Positions 42,853-50,669 of a DNA stretch of 64,000 nucleotides are shown one piece after another. The notes beneath the pieces were generated by a model. That model searched no databases and was not told the origin of the DNA. It saw only the letters and a program-made list of their open reading frames with translations. The stretch comes from Rhizobium herbae. Its GTDB lineage: Bacteria; Pseudomonadota; Alphaproteobacteria; Rhizobiales; Rhizobiaceae. The translations under genes were made by a program, and so were the position numbers. Each line of letters opens with the position of its first letter. Position 1 is the first letter of the stretch. The stretch lies in assembly GCF_019511375.1 (NCBI RefSeq), contig NZ_JAEUAO010000004.1, positions 186,001 to 250,000 on the forward strand, given 5' to 3'.

Positions 42853-42881
42853 TTGACTAAATACGTTGATATCAACATTAT
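42853..42881 (+). promoter_or_regulatory. MarR-type operator within a promoter
   Basis: GTTGATATCAAC (42865-42876) is a perfect 12-base palindrome between the divergent DUF899 and MarR genes. On the plus strand it lies between TTGACT (42853-42858) and CATTAT (42876-42881), spaced 17, so a bound repressor would block the promoter. The predicted transcript start would fall almost at the marR ATG, implying a very short leader. Confidence 0.6.
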
Positions 42882-42887
42882 TGACCA

Positions 42888-43334
42888 ATGTCAAAGCCTG
42901 GCGTCATTCCGTTCGAGACCACCCTTCATGTGCGCGACACATGCCTGTGCCTTCATGTGCAGCGTGCGGCGCGGGCACTGGCGCGGAAATTCGACGAGGC
43001 GCTGCGTCCGCTCGACCTGACCAACGGGCAGTTTTCGCTGCTGATGTCGCTCAACCGGCCGGAACCGCCGGGCATGGGCGCCGTCGCCCATCTGCTCGCC
43101 ATGGACCGGACGACGCTGACGGCGGCGCTGAAGCCGCTGGAAAAGCGGGGGCTCTTGCAAACGATGACCGATGCCAAGGACCGGCGCCTTCGCCGGATGA
43201 AGTTGACGCCGGCAGGCCATGCCCTACTTTCCCGGGCGTTGCCGATCTGGGTCAAGACACATGCCGAGGTCGATGACGCACTGGGCGAAGGCCGGCCTGA
43301 CCGGTTGCGTTCGGACCTCCTGGCGCTCGCCTGA
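42888..43334 (+). CDS. MarR-family transcriptional regulator
   Basis: A 148-residue winged-helix protein. The recognition helix region is MGAVAHLLAMDRTTLTAALKPLEKRGLL and the wing is DAKDRRLRRMKLTPAG. Cysteines at FETTLHVRDTCLCLHVQRA near the dimer interface could sense oxidants, as in OhrR-like members. That is an inference. It is divergent from the DUF899-DUF1579-VOC genes and followed by a VOC gene, which are its likely targets. Confidence 0.9.
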   Translation: MSKPGVIPFETTLHVRDTCLCLHVQRAARALARKFDEALRPLDLTNGQFSLLMSLNRPEPPGMGAVAHLLAMDRTTLTAALKPLEKRGLLQTMTDAKDRRLRRMKLTPAGHALLSRALPIWVKTHAEVDDALGEGRPDRLRSDLLALA

Positions 43335-43389
43335 GCCCCATGCCATCTCCGCCGGCGGCGGCAACCCTTCCATCAACAGGAGAAAGCAG

Positions 43390-43788
43390 ATGAGGATGAT
43401 TTTCGTGAACTTGCCGGTCAAGGACGTTCCGCGTTCGAAAGCATTTTTCAGCGGGCTCGGTTTCAGTTTCAACCCGGACTTTTCGAGCGACGATACGCTG
43501 TGCATGATCGTCGAGGAAAATATCTTCGTCATGCTGATGCATGAGGCACGCTTCAAGGAATTCATCATCGATGAAATCAGCGACACCAGCAAGACCACGG
43601 AAGTGCTGACGGCGCTGTCGGCCGCAAGCCGACAGGAGGTGGACGAGACGCTGGCCAAGGCGCTTTCGCTGGGCGGCAAGGAATGGCGGCCGGTGATGGA
43701 TTATGGCTTCATGTATGGCTGCAGCTTCCAGGATCCGGACGGCCACGTCTGGGAACTGGCCTATATGGAACCGCAGCAGGCGAACTGA
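43390..43788 (+). CDS. VOC-family (glyoxalase/bleomycin-resistance-like) protein
   Basis: A 132-residue single-module VOC protein started at ATG 43390 with AGGAGAAAGCAG upstream. The family opening MIFVNLPVKDVPRSKAFFSGLGF and the ending FQDPDGHVWELAYM, with the metal-ligand Glu, are clear. It is 55 bases downstream of marR on the same strand and probably co-transcribed. Confidence 0.9.
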   Translation: MRMIFVNLPVKDVPRSKAFFSGLGFSFNPDFSSDDTLCMIVEENIFVMLMHEARFKEFIIDEISDTSKTTEVLTALSAASRQEVDETLAKALSLGGKEWRPVMDYGFMYGCSFQDPDGHVWELAYMEPQQAN

Positions 43789-43947
43789 GCGGCGGCTGGG
43801 CTTTTGCCGTTGATTTTTGGGGGCGCGGGCTTCGGTTGGCGTCCTTGTCCTTGTGTGCGCGGGCCGGAAGATCGATGCTCCAGCTGGTCGGCACGGAAGC
43901 GGCTGCTTGCTGTCATATTGCGATGCGTCAGGCAAGGGAGAATTCGA

Positions 43948-44352
43948 ATGAAAATGACCTACAAGGGCAGCTGTCATTGCGGCCGCATTCGATTTGAAGC
44001 CGATATCGACCTTGAGGCGGGAACGAGCCGGTGCAACTGCTCCATCTGCTCCAAACGGCGGTACTGGGGCGCGAGCGTGAAGCCGGAGGACTTCCGTCTG
44101 TTGTGCGAGGAGGCAGGCATTGGCGACTACCAGTTCGGGACGATGAGCGGCCATCATCGGTTCTGCCACACCTGCGGCGTCGCACCTTATGGCCATGGCT
44201 ATGTCGAGGAGATCGGCGGCGCCTTCGTTTCCATCAATATCGCTTGCTTGGACGACATGGACCCGACAGTGCTGGCATCCTTGCCGGTCCGGTATATGGA
44301 CGGCCTGCACAACAACTGGTGGAATGAACCGGCGGAAACGCGGCACATGTAG
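43948..44352 (+). CDS. GFA (CENP-V/formaldehyde-activating) family protein
   Basis: A 134-residue zinc protein. ATG 43948 follows AAGGGAGAATTCGA. The zinc ligands are in GSCHCGRIRF, SRCNCSICSKRRYW and FCHTCGVAPYGHGY, the usual three Cys clusters. The family was named for glutathione-dependent formaldehyde activation, but many members are not enzymes of that reaction. It follows the VOC gene by 159 bases. Confidence 0.88.
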   Translation: MKMTYKGSCHCGRIRFEADIDLEAGTSRCNCSICSKRRYWGASVKPEDFRLLCEEAGIGDYQFGTMSGHHRFCHTCGVAPYGHGYVEEIGGAFVSINIACLDDMDPTVLASLPVRYMDGLHNNWWNEPAETRHM

Positions 44353-44483
44353 CGGCTTGCGCGAGCAGTGCCGTGCGACGGAGGCGTCGTCATATTCGTT
44401 TCCGAGAACGGTTGAGTGTCGGTCTGCCGACAGGCCGCCCGGGTGTCACCGTACACCAAATAAAGCCCGACTGGGCCGCTTTT

Positions 44484-44617
44484 GCCCCTCACCCTAGCCT
44501 CTCCCCGCTCGCGGGGAGAGGGGACTTGTTCCCGAGTCGGCCGTATGGTCCCTCTCCCCGTTTACGAGGAGAAGGTGCCCGGCCTACTTCTCCAACAAAG
44601 AGGGGCGGATGAGGGGC
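44484..44617. repeat. Dispersed intergenic repeat, copy 2 (inverted)
   Basis: About 134 bases between the GFA gene and ilvD, the inverted counterpart of the element at 17721-17841. It contains a strong internal hairpin, CCTCTCCCCG-CT-CGGGGAGAGG-like, around 44499-44522. It fills most of the 340-base gap and I see nothing else there. Confidence 0.7.
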
Positions 44618-44694
44618 CATGGCCATGCCGCGCCATGTTTCACGCGCGGCACTATCGGTTGCGCCTTTCCGGAGGGAAACGGCGTTCAACCTCG

Positions 44695-46536
44695 TCAGTG
44701 GTCGCCCAGATCGCGCACGGCGCCGCGGTCGGCGGAGGTGGCGAAGGCGGCGTAGGCTTTCAGCGCCGTCGTGACCTTGCGCTTGCGCTGCTCGACCGGC
44801 TTCCAGCCCTTGGCGTCCTGTACGGCGCGGCGGGTGGCGATTTCGGCCTCGTCGACGCGCAGCGAGATCGTCCGGTTGGGGATGTCGATGTCGATCATGT
44901 CGCCTTCCCGCACGATGCCGATCAGGCCGCCATTGGCGGCTTCCGGCGAAACGTGGCCGATCGAAAGACCCGAGGTGCCGCCGGAGAAGCGGCCGTCGGT
45001 AATCAGCGCGCAGGCCTTTCCAAGGCCCTTCGATTTCAGGTAGCTCGTGGGATAGAGCATTTCCTGCATGCCCGGTCCGCCCTTCGGGCCTTCGTAGCGG
45101 ATGACGACGACGTCGCCGGCCTTGATCTCGTTGGCGAGGATCGCCTTGACCGAAGCGTCCTGACTTTCGAAGACGCGGGCGGGACCGGAGAACTTCAGGA
45201 TCGATTCATCGACGCCGGCGGTTTTCACGATGCAGCCGTTGAGCGCGATGTTGCCCTTCAATACGGCCAGGCCGCCATCCTTGGAAAAGGGATGCTGGGC
45301 ATCGCGGATGACGCCATGTTCGCGGTCGAGGTCGAGTTCCTTCCAGCGCGCGCTCTGGCTGAAGGCGACCTGGGTTGGCACGCCGCCAGGGGCTGCGCTG
45401 AACAGTTCGAGCGCCGCCGGATTGTCGGTGACGGCGATGTCCCAGCTGGCCAGCGCTTCGGCGAGGGTCTTCGAATGCACAGTCGGCAGGTCGCTGTTCA
45501 ACAGGCCGGCCCGGTCGAGTTCGCCGAGGATCGCCATGATGCCGCCGGCGCGGTGCACGTCTTCCATGTGCACGTCCGCCTTGGCCGGCGCCACCTTGGA
45601 GAGGCACGGCACCTTGCGCGACAGACGGTCGATGTCGTCCATTGTGAAATCGACTTCGGCCTCATGGGCAGCAGCCAGGATATGCAGGACGGTGTTGGTC
45701 GAGCCGCCCATGGCGATATCGAGCGCCATGGCGTTTTCGAAGGCGCCCTTGCTGGCGATCGTGCGGGGGAGGGCGGTGACGTCTTCGGCCTCGTAGTAGC
45801 GCTTGGCGAGCGAGACGATCTCGCGGCCCGCGCGCAGGAACAGCTTTTCGCGGTCGGAATGGGTGGCAAGCGTCGAACCGTTGCCGGGCAAGGACAGGCC
45901 GAGCGCCTCGGTCAGACAGTTCATCGAATTGGCGGTGAACATGCCCGAGCACGAGCCGCAGGTCGGGCAGGCGGAGCGCTCGATGACCTTGACATCCTCG
46001 TCGGACACCTTGTCGTCGGCGGCGGCAACCATGGCGTCGACCAGGTCGAGCGCATGGATCTTGCCGTCCGACAGCACGACCTTGCCGGCTTCCATCGGGC
46101 CGCCGGAAACAAAGATGACCGGGATGTTGAGCCGCAGCGAAGCCATCAGCATGCCAGGGGTGATCTTGTCGCAGTTGGAAATGCAGACCATGGCGTCAGC
46201 GCAGTGGGCATTGACCATGTATTCGACCGAGTCGGCGATCAGTTCGCGCGACGGCAGCGAATAGAGCATGCCGTCATGGCCCATGGCGATACCGTCGTCC
46301 ACGGCGATCGTGTTGAATTCCTTGGCGACGCCGCCGTTCGCTTCGATCTCGCGCGCGACCAGCTGGCCGAGGTCCTTGAGGTGGACATGGCCGGGCACGA
46401 ACTGCGTGAACGAGTTCACCACGGCGATGATCGGCTTGCCGAAATCGCTATCCTTCATGCCCGTCGCGCGCCAGAGGCCGCGAGCGCCGGCCATGTTGCG
46501 GCCGTGGGTGGTGGTGCGGGAGCGATAGGCGGGCAT
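44695..46536 (-). CDS. ilvD: Dihydroxy-acid dehydratase
   Basis: A 613-residue enzyme of branched-chain amino-acid and pantothenate synthesis; it converts 2,3-dihydroxyisovalerate to 2-ketoisovalerate. Cysteines of the iron-sulfur cluster are in [13 protein letters not shown] and [19 protein letters not shown]. The substrate loop [16 protein letters not shown] is also present. The length is that of the long, 4Fe-4S, E. coli-like class. It is monocistronic here and transcribed toward the repeat element. Confidence 0.97.
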   Translation of the reverse strand: MPAYRSRTTTHGRNMAGARGLWRATGMKDSDFGKPIIAVVNSFTQFVPGHVHLKDLGQLVAREIEANGGVAKEFNTIAVDDGIAMGHDGMLYSLPSRELIADSVEYMVNAHCADAMVCISNCDKITPGMLMASLRLNIPVIFVSGGPMEAGKVVLSDGKIHALDLVDAMVAAADDKVSDEDVKVIERSACPTCGSCSGMFTANSMNCLTEALGLSLPGNGSTLATHSDREKLFLRAGREIVSLAKRYYEAEDVTALPRTIASKGAFENAMALDIAMGGSTNTVLHILAAAHEAEVDFTMDDIDRLSRKVPCLSKVAPAKADVHMEDVHRAGGIMAILGELDRAGLLNSDLPTVHSKTLAEALASWDIAVTDNPAALELFSAAPGGVPTQVAFSQSARWKELDLDREHGVIRDAQHPFSKDGGLAVLKGNIALNGCIVKTAGVDESILKFSGPARVFESQDASVKAILANEIKAGDVVVIRYEGPKGGPGMQEMLYPTSYLKSKGLGKACALITDGRFSGGTSGLSIGHVSPEAANGGLIGIVREGDMIDIDIPNRTISLRVDEAEIATRRAVQDAKGWKPVEQRKRKVTTALKAYAAFATSADRGAVRDLGDH

Positions 46537-46910
46537 GGACGTCTTCCTTGAACGTTAAGCCTGGGTAAGGGCGGATATGGGGAGCAGGGCTTACAATTGC
46601 AGCGGTTCCTATCGTAAAACTGCGCCCCCGTCACGATTTTCGTAACAATATTTCGTGTTTTTTCAGCGACGGAGCGACGGAGCGTTGAACCGGTCTTGGG
46701 GGGAGGCACGACACATGACCCGCCCGCGGCAGATGTCCGCGGTGTCCTTGCAACCGCGCCGCGGAATTACGCTTCGCAAGACTTTGAATTTTTCTGGCGG
46801 GCGATGACAAAGACCTAACCCATTCGGGGGATGCGCGGCGCGGCGTTTCATTCTTTATTGGTACTGCCGGACACTTTGCAGTCGGCAATTTCAGCACGCA
46901 ACATTTTTCC
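46537..46910. other. Upstream region of ilvD, no gene seen
   Basis: Roughly 370 bases upstream of ilvD on its coding strand. It must carry the ilvD promoter. On the plus strand it leads into a terminator at 46911 without an intervening coding gene. TGCCG at about 46866 and CGGCA at about 46882 could pair as part of a small RNA. Confidence 0.35.
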
Positions 46911-46943
46911 AGCCCCTCTCCGGCAACGGGGAAGGGCTTTTTC
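46911..46943 (+). terminator. Orphan plus-strand terminator
   Basis: AGCCCCTCTCCG-GCAA-CGGGGAAGGGCT pairs over 12 positions with one mismatch and is followed by TTTT. No plus-strand gene lies within 2.5 kb upstream, so it either ends a small RNA or limits antisense transcription into the next, convergent gene. Confidence 0.65.
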
Positions 46944-46946
46944 GTT

Positions 46947-47135
46947 CTAGACGAGCGGACTTTCGCGGCCGGCGAGGTAATCGCGGTTCAGCGCCTCGGC
47001 AATGTCTCTCGCATCGTCATGTTCAAGGCCGGTCAGGTCACGCCCGTCCGACGCTGCCGGCAGGCGGGTGATGATGTCGATCACGGTCCAGGTGCCGTTC
47101 GTTTCCTGGCGCAGGCTATAGCGGGGCTCGTTCAT
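46947..47135 (-). CDS. Small hypothetical protein (62 aa)
   Basis: It reads MNEPRYSLRQETNGTWTVIDI and continues with an acidic helix (LEHDDARDIAEALNRDYLAG). AGGACATC precedes the ATG. The composition is that of a folded protein and the codon use matches neighbours. There is no signal or membrane segment. Small proteins of this kind recur in rhizobia, but I do not recognise a characterised family. Confidence 0.65.
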   Translation of the reverse strand: MNEPRYSLRQETNGTWTVIDIITRLPAASDGRDLTGLEHDDARDIAEALNRDYLAGRESPLV

Positions 47136-47302
47136 CGGCAGATGTCCTACTGCATGCTTCCTTCGATCCTAGCCGGATTTAAGGAAACATGCGGCACTTC
47201 CAAGTGCCGAAATGTCCTTTGTGCGTCTGCGGCCCCGCATTTCGCCGCCACAGGCCGTGCGGATGACGGCATTGGTGTCGCGCGATGCCGGTGTCGCATG
47301 AA

Positions 47303-47331
47303 GTCCCCGCCGGTCAGTATCCGGCGGGGAC
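47303..47331. repeat. Perfect 11-base inverted repeat
   Basis: GTCCCCGCCGG and CCGGCGGGGAC enclose TCAGTAT in the gap between the two small hypothetical genes. No U-run follows on either strand. It may be a terminator of the Rho-assisted kind for the 67-aa gene. Confidence 0.45.
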
Positions 47332-47423
47332 GTACCCGGGTTCAGGGCTGAGCGTGTGATGATCCCGCTCGGAGGTGTTGGAACAATATACCCATATCCC
47401 CGAGGGGCTATTTTGGGTTGTGC

Positions 47424-47627
47424 TCAGATCGACGACTGTCTTCTGCGCCGGATTTGCAGTGTGGTCTCGAAAATCACTTTGTTGCGATAAGTGAGAAAAG
47501 GCGCTGGGTCGTCCCTCAGTGCAGCTTCAATAAGTTTTTCTCTCATATAATGTACGGCCGCTTCCAATTCTTCGGTACCGACACTTGGATCAGCGGCCAA
47601 TTTCTTGGCCACGGTATTGGGCATCAT
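47424..47627 (-). CDS. Small hypothetical protein (67 aa)
   Basis: It starts MMPNTVAKKLAADPSVGTEE, with GGAGAGC directly before the first ATG, and continues as a helical, mildly basic protein ending RRRRQSSI. The ribosome site and codon use support a real gene. A perfect hairpin ends immediately before the ribosome site. Family unknown. Confidence 0.65.
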   Translation of the reverse strand: MMPNTVAKKLAADPSVGTEELEAAVHYMREKLIEAALRDDPAPFLTYRNKVIFETTLQIRRRRQSSI

Positions 47628-47634
47628 GCTCTCC

Positions 47635-47659
47635 TATCAGCCGCATCATGCGGCTGATA
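47635..47659 (-). promoter_or_regulatory. Hairpin abutting the ribosome site of the 67-aa gene
   Basis: On the minus strand TATCAGCCGCA-TGA-TGCGGCTGATA forms an 11-pair stem that ends exactly where GGAG begins. In RNA this would stack against the ribosome site; as DNA it would be an operator. Confidence 0.5.
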
Positions 47660-47840
47660 CAACTATAGATCGGTCGAGGTTGATGGGAAGAGTGAGGCGC
47701 GCCGGAAACCCTCAGGTGCTTAGCAAAGGATGAACAGTGCCCCAAATGGGGGCAGTTCGTGTTGGCCGGCGGGGAGTCAACGGGCTGACATGTCGAAAGA
47801 GCGGGTAGGCGGCAAGGGGCCTGTAACCCTGCGACGCAAA

Positions 47841-47863
47841 TGAAAAAGGCTCCCGAAGGAGCC
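47841..47863 (-). terminator. Terminator of tRNA-Val
   Basis: On the minus strand GGCTCC-TTCG-GGAGCC is followed by TTTTTCATT, about 23 bases after the tRNA 3' end. Confidence 0.85.
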
Positions 47864-47886
47864 ATTTTCATCTTGGAGTATCGGAA

Positions 47887-47961
<75 letters not shown>

Positions 47962-48070
47962 ATCCGATGTCGGCGCATAGACCACAAAACCTCTTGCGGC
48001 GTCAATAGGCTTTTATCGGCTTTTTGACAGGAAGTTTTGCGAGTTCGTGGACGCCTTTAAAAACCCGGCC

Positions 48071-48433
48071 TCAGGCGGCCAGCATCTTGTTCACTTCGTC
48101 GACGAGATCGCGCAGGTGGAACGGCTTGGACAGCACCTTTGCATCCTTCGGGGCCTTCGAATCGGGGTTCAGGGCGACGGCGGCAAAGCCGGTGATGAAC
48201 ATCACTTTCAGGTCCGGATCGAGCTCGGTTGCGCGGCGGGCAAGTTCGATGCCGTCCATTTCAGGCATGACGATGTCGGTCAGAAGGAGCGAGAACGGTT
48301 CTTCGCGCAGCCGGTCATAGGCGCTTGCGCCATTGTCGAAGGACAATACCTTGTAGCCGGCCTTTTCCAGGGCTTTCACCAGAAAGCGGCGCATGTCGTT
48401 ATCGTCTTCGGCGAGGAGAATTTTTGGACTCAT
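48071..48433 (-). CDS. cpdR: CpdR-type single-domain response regulator
   Basis: A 120-residue receiver without an output domain. Acidic residues are at 10-11 (AEDD), the phosphoacceptor is Asp53 (LLTDIVMPEMDG) and the conserved Lys is in VLSKPF. In alphaproteobacteria CpdR, when unphosphorylated, directs ClpXP to degrade cell-cycle proteins; it is phosphorylated through the CckA-ChpT relay. The sequence closely follows rhizobial CpdR1 as I know it, and the neighbouring N-formylglutamate amidohydrolase fits that synteny. Confidence 0.92.
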   Translation of the reverse strand: MSPKILLAEDDNDMRRFLVKALEKAGYKVLSFDNGASAYDRLREEPFSLLLTDIVMPEMDGIELARRATELDPDLKVMFITGFAAVALNPDSKAPKDAKVLSKPFHLRDLVDEVNKMLAA

Positions 48434-48628
48434 GGATAAAGCCGTTGCACCTTACGTGTCGATGTCGGGAATTGCGGTGACTTTCAGGAAACCGCATGTG
48501 GGTAAATATCCGGTGAAGACATGAGGTCAAGCCCCGTTCACTGGCAGGAAACGACTATGGACATGAATGCTGCCTGCTGGCAACATACACGAAGCACCAA
48601 GATTGTGACATGGTAAAAAAGGGCTGCG

Positions 48629-49513
48629 ATGGCGCAGAACGTCAGCGAAACCGAACACTTCGAAGTTCGCGAGCCGGAACTGCAGCGCATTCCTTTTGTG
48701 TTCAATTCCCCTCACAGCGGCCGGACCTATACCCAGTCCTTTCTCGAGCAGTCGCGTCTGGACGGCCTGTCGATCCGTCGTTCGGAGGATCATTTCGTCG
48801 ACGAGCTGTTCCATTGTGTGACTAATCTCGGTGCGCCCCTGCTGCTGGCGCATTTCCCGCGCGCCTTTCTCGACGTCAACCGCGAGCCTTATGAACTCGA
48901 TCCGCGCATGTTCGAGGGGCCGTTGCCGCCGCATGCCAATATCAGTTCGATGCGGGTGGCCGGCGGCCTCGGCACCGTGCCTCGGCTGGTGGCGGAAAAC
49001 ATGGAAATCTACCGCAGCCGCTTTCCGGTCGCCGAGGCGCTGGAGCGGATCGAAACCATCTACAAGCCCTATCATGCCTGCCTGCGGCGGCTGATCGCCC
49101 GCACCCATGTCCAGTTCGGGCTGGCAGTGCTGATCGATTGCCATTCAATGCCGGGCAATATCCGGCTGGCCGGCACCGGCCAGCGTCCGGATTTCATCAT
49201 CGGCGACCGCTACGGCACCAGCGCCGCAGCCGACCTGTCGCGCACGGCCGTCTCGTTGCTGGAGGATCTCGGCTTTTCGGTTGCCCGCAACAAGCCTTAT
49301 GCCGGCGGCTTCATCACCGAGCACTACGGCCGGCCCGCGCGCGGGCTGCATGCCCTGCAGATCGAGATCAATCGCGGTCTCTATGTCGATGAGACGACGC
49401 TGCAGAAGAAGAACGGCTTTCGGACGCTGGCTGACGCCATCGGCATCTTCCTCGCCGGCCTTGCCGCGCATGTGGAAAAATACGCCGGGAATTCTTCGCT
49501 GGCGGCCGAATAG
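48629..49513 (+). CDS. N-formylglutamate amidohydrolase
   Basis: A 294-residue protein starting MAQNVSETEHFEVREPELQR. FVFNSPHSGRTYTQSF near the N-terminus and LIDCHSMPG near residue 170 carry the presumed metal ligands of the family. It hydrolyses N-formyl-L-glutamate to glutamate and formate at the end of one histidine degradation route; no hut genes are nearby, so a broader amidohydrolase role is possible. It is divergent from cpdR. Confidence 0.9.
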   Translation: MAQNVSETEHFEVREPELQRIPFVFNSPHSGRTYTQSFLEQSRLDGLSIRRSEDHFVDELFHCVTNLGAPLLLAHFPRAFLDVNREPYELDPRMFEGPLPPHANISSMRVAGGLGTVPRLVAENMEIYRSRFPVAEALERIETIYKPYHACLRRLIARTHVQFGLAVLIDCHSMPGNIRLAGTGQRPDFIIGDRYGTSAAADLSRTAVSLLEDLGFSVARNKPYAGGFITEHYGRPARGLHALQIEINRGLYVDETTLQKKNGFRTLADAIGIFLAGLAAHVEKYAGNSSLAAE

Positions 49514-49536
49514 CACTGCAGCCCCAAAATCCAGGC

Positions 49537-49616
49537 AAAAAAAACCGCGCTTGTGGCGCGGCTAAGTCTAGGGAGGAAACACCCAAGGAGGGTATTTACA
49601 GCCACAAGTGACTGTA
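49537..49616 (-). ncRNA. mmgR: suhB/mmgR (alpha-r8) family small RNA
   Basis: A transcript of about 77-80 bases on the minus strand. It has a 5' hairpin (TACAG...CTGTA), a second (ACCC-TCCTT-GGGT) and an unpaired TTTCCTCCCT, the invariant motif of this family, at 49570-49579. It ends in CCGCGC-CACAA-GCGCGG followed by eight T (complement of 49537-49544). CTTGAC (49647-49652) and ATAGCT (49624-49629) with a 17-base gap give a promoter that starts near 49616. In Sinorhizobium mmgR limits polyhydroxybutyrate storage. The location near an inositol-monophosphatase-family gene matches the family's name. Confidence 0.88.
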
Positions 49617-49895
49617 GGAAAAAAGCTATTATTGCAGCGCACAATTGTCAAGCGGGGCCGGGCTTTTCGTGCTGCGCTGCGCCATTTCGGGATCGAAGCA
49701 AATTTGCCGAAAACGGCGGGTTTTCGAGGCGCATTGGGATTTTCGAGGCACGTTCTTCGGAAAATCCCGGCAGATGTCGCTTCTCCAGAATAAATTGCCC
49801 GCGTTTTTCCAATTTTTCAGGCATGGCCTTCTTTTTTAAAAAAATCTGCAATAAGCACGTCATGCACCCTCCTTCCTCGAATTTCGTGAGGCCCC

Positions 49896-50669
49896 ATGCT
49901 GCCGGACCGTGAATTTTTCGACCGCCTCGCCGATGCGGCCAAGGCCGAAACACTGCCGCGTTTCCGCACCGGCATCAGCGTTGCCAACAAGGAGGCTGCC
50001 GGTTTCGACCCGGTGACCGAAGGCGACCGTGCGGCAGAAGCGGCGATCCGCAGCCTGATCGAAAGCCATTTCCCGGATCACGGCATCCTCGGGGAGGAAT
50101 TCGGCAATGTCGGCCTCGACCGGGATTATGTCTGGGTCATCGACCCGATCGACGGCACGCGTGCCTTCATCTCCGGGCTGCCGGTCTGGGGCACGCTGAT
50201 CGGCCTCTATCACAAGGGCGAGGCCGTAATGGGGTTGATGGACCAGCCTTTCACCGAGGAGCGCTATTTCGCCGACGGCAAGGATGCCTTCTATCGCGGC
50301 CGCGATGGCAACCGGAAGATCGCGACGCGCGCTTGCGCCGATCTTTCGCAGGCGATCCTGTTCACCACCTCGCCGCATCTCTATACCGGTGACATCAAGG
50401 TCCGGTTCGAGGCGGTGCAGAGCAAGGTGCAACTCGCCCGCTACGGCTGCGATTGCTACGCCTTCGCGCTGCTCGCCTCCGGCCATATCGACGTTGTCAT
50501 CGAATGTGGCCTGAAACCCTATGATGTCGGCGGGCTGATCCCGCTGATCGAGCAGGCCGGCGGCATCGTCACCGACTGGAACGGCGGGCCGGCGGAAATG
50601 GGCGGCGAAATCATCGCGGCCGGCAGCGCAGAGGTTCACCGGCAGGCGCTGGCCATTCTAAAGGGCTGA
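49896..50669 (+). CDS. hisN: Inositol-monophosphatase-family histidinol-phosphatase
   Basis: A 257-residue Mg2+/Li+-type phosphatase. The metal-site motifs are HGILGEEFG, WVIDPIDGTRAFISGLPVWG and YDVGGLIPLIEQAGGIVTDW. The RAFISG variant after DPIDGT is typical of HisN-like histidinol-phosphatases rather than SuhB, so histidine synthesis is the likely pathway. Its 3' end overlaps the convergent hydrolase gene by 12 bases. A separate suhB presumably exists elsewhere. Confidence 0.85.
   Translation: MLPDREFFDRLADAAKAETLPRFRTGISVANKEAAGFDPVTEGDRAAEAAIRSLIESHFPDHGILGEEFGNVGLDRDYVWVIDPIDGTRAFISGLPVWGTLIGLYHKGEAVMGLMDQPFTEERYFADGKDAFYRGRDGNRKIATRACADLSQAILFTTSPHLYTGDIKVRFEAVQSKVQLARYGCDCYAFALLASGHIDVVIECGLKPYDVGGLIPLIEQAGGIVTDWNGGPAEMGGEIIAAGSAEVHRQALAILKG

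Noticed and set aside
48071-48433. Reading the receiver protein as a CheY
   Set aside because: Chemotaxis genes are in the window but far away. The receiver sequence and its neighbour fit CpdR better.
49896-50669. Naming the phosphatase suhB because of the adjacent suhB-family RNA
   Set aside because: The DPIDGTRAFISG loop and overall sequence suit HisN-type histidinol-phosphatase; the RNA family name reflects genomic location in some species only.
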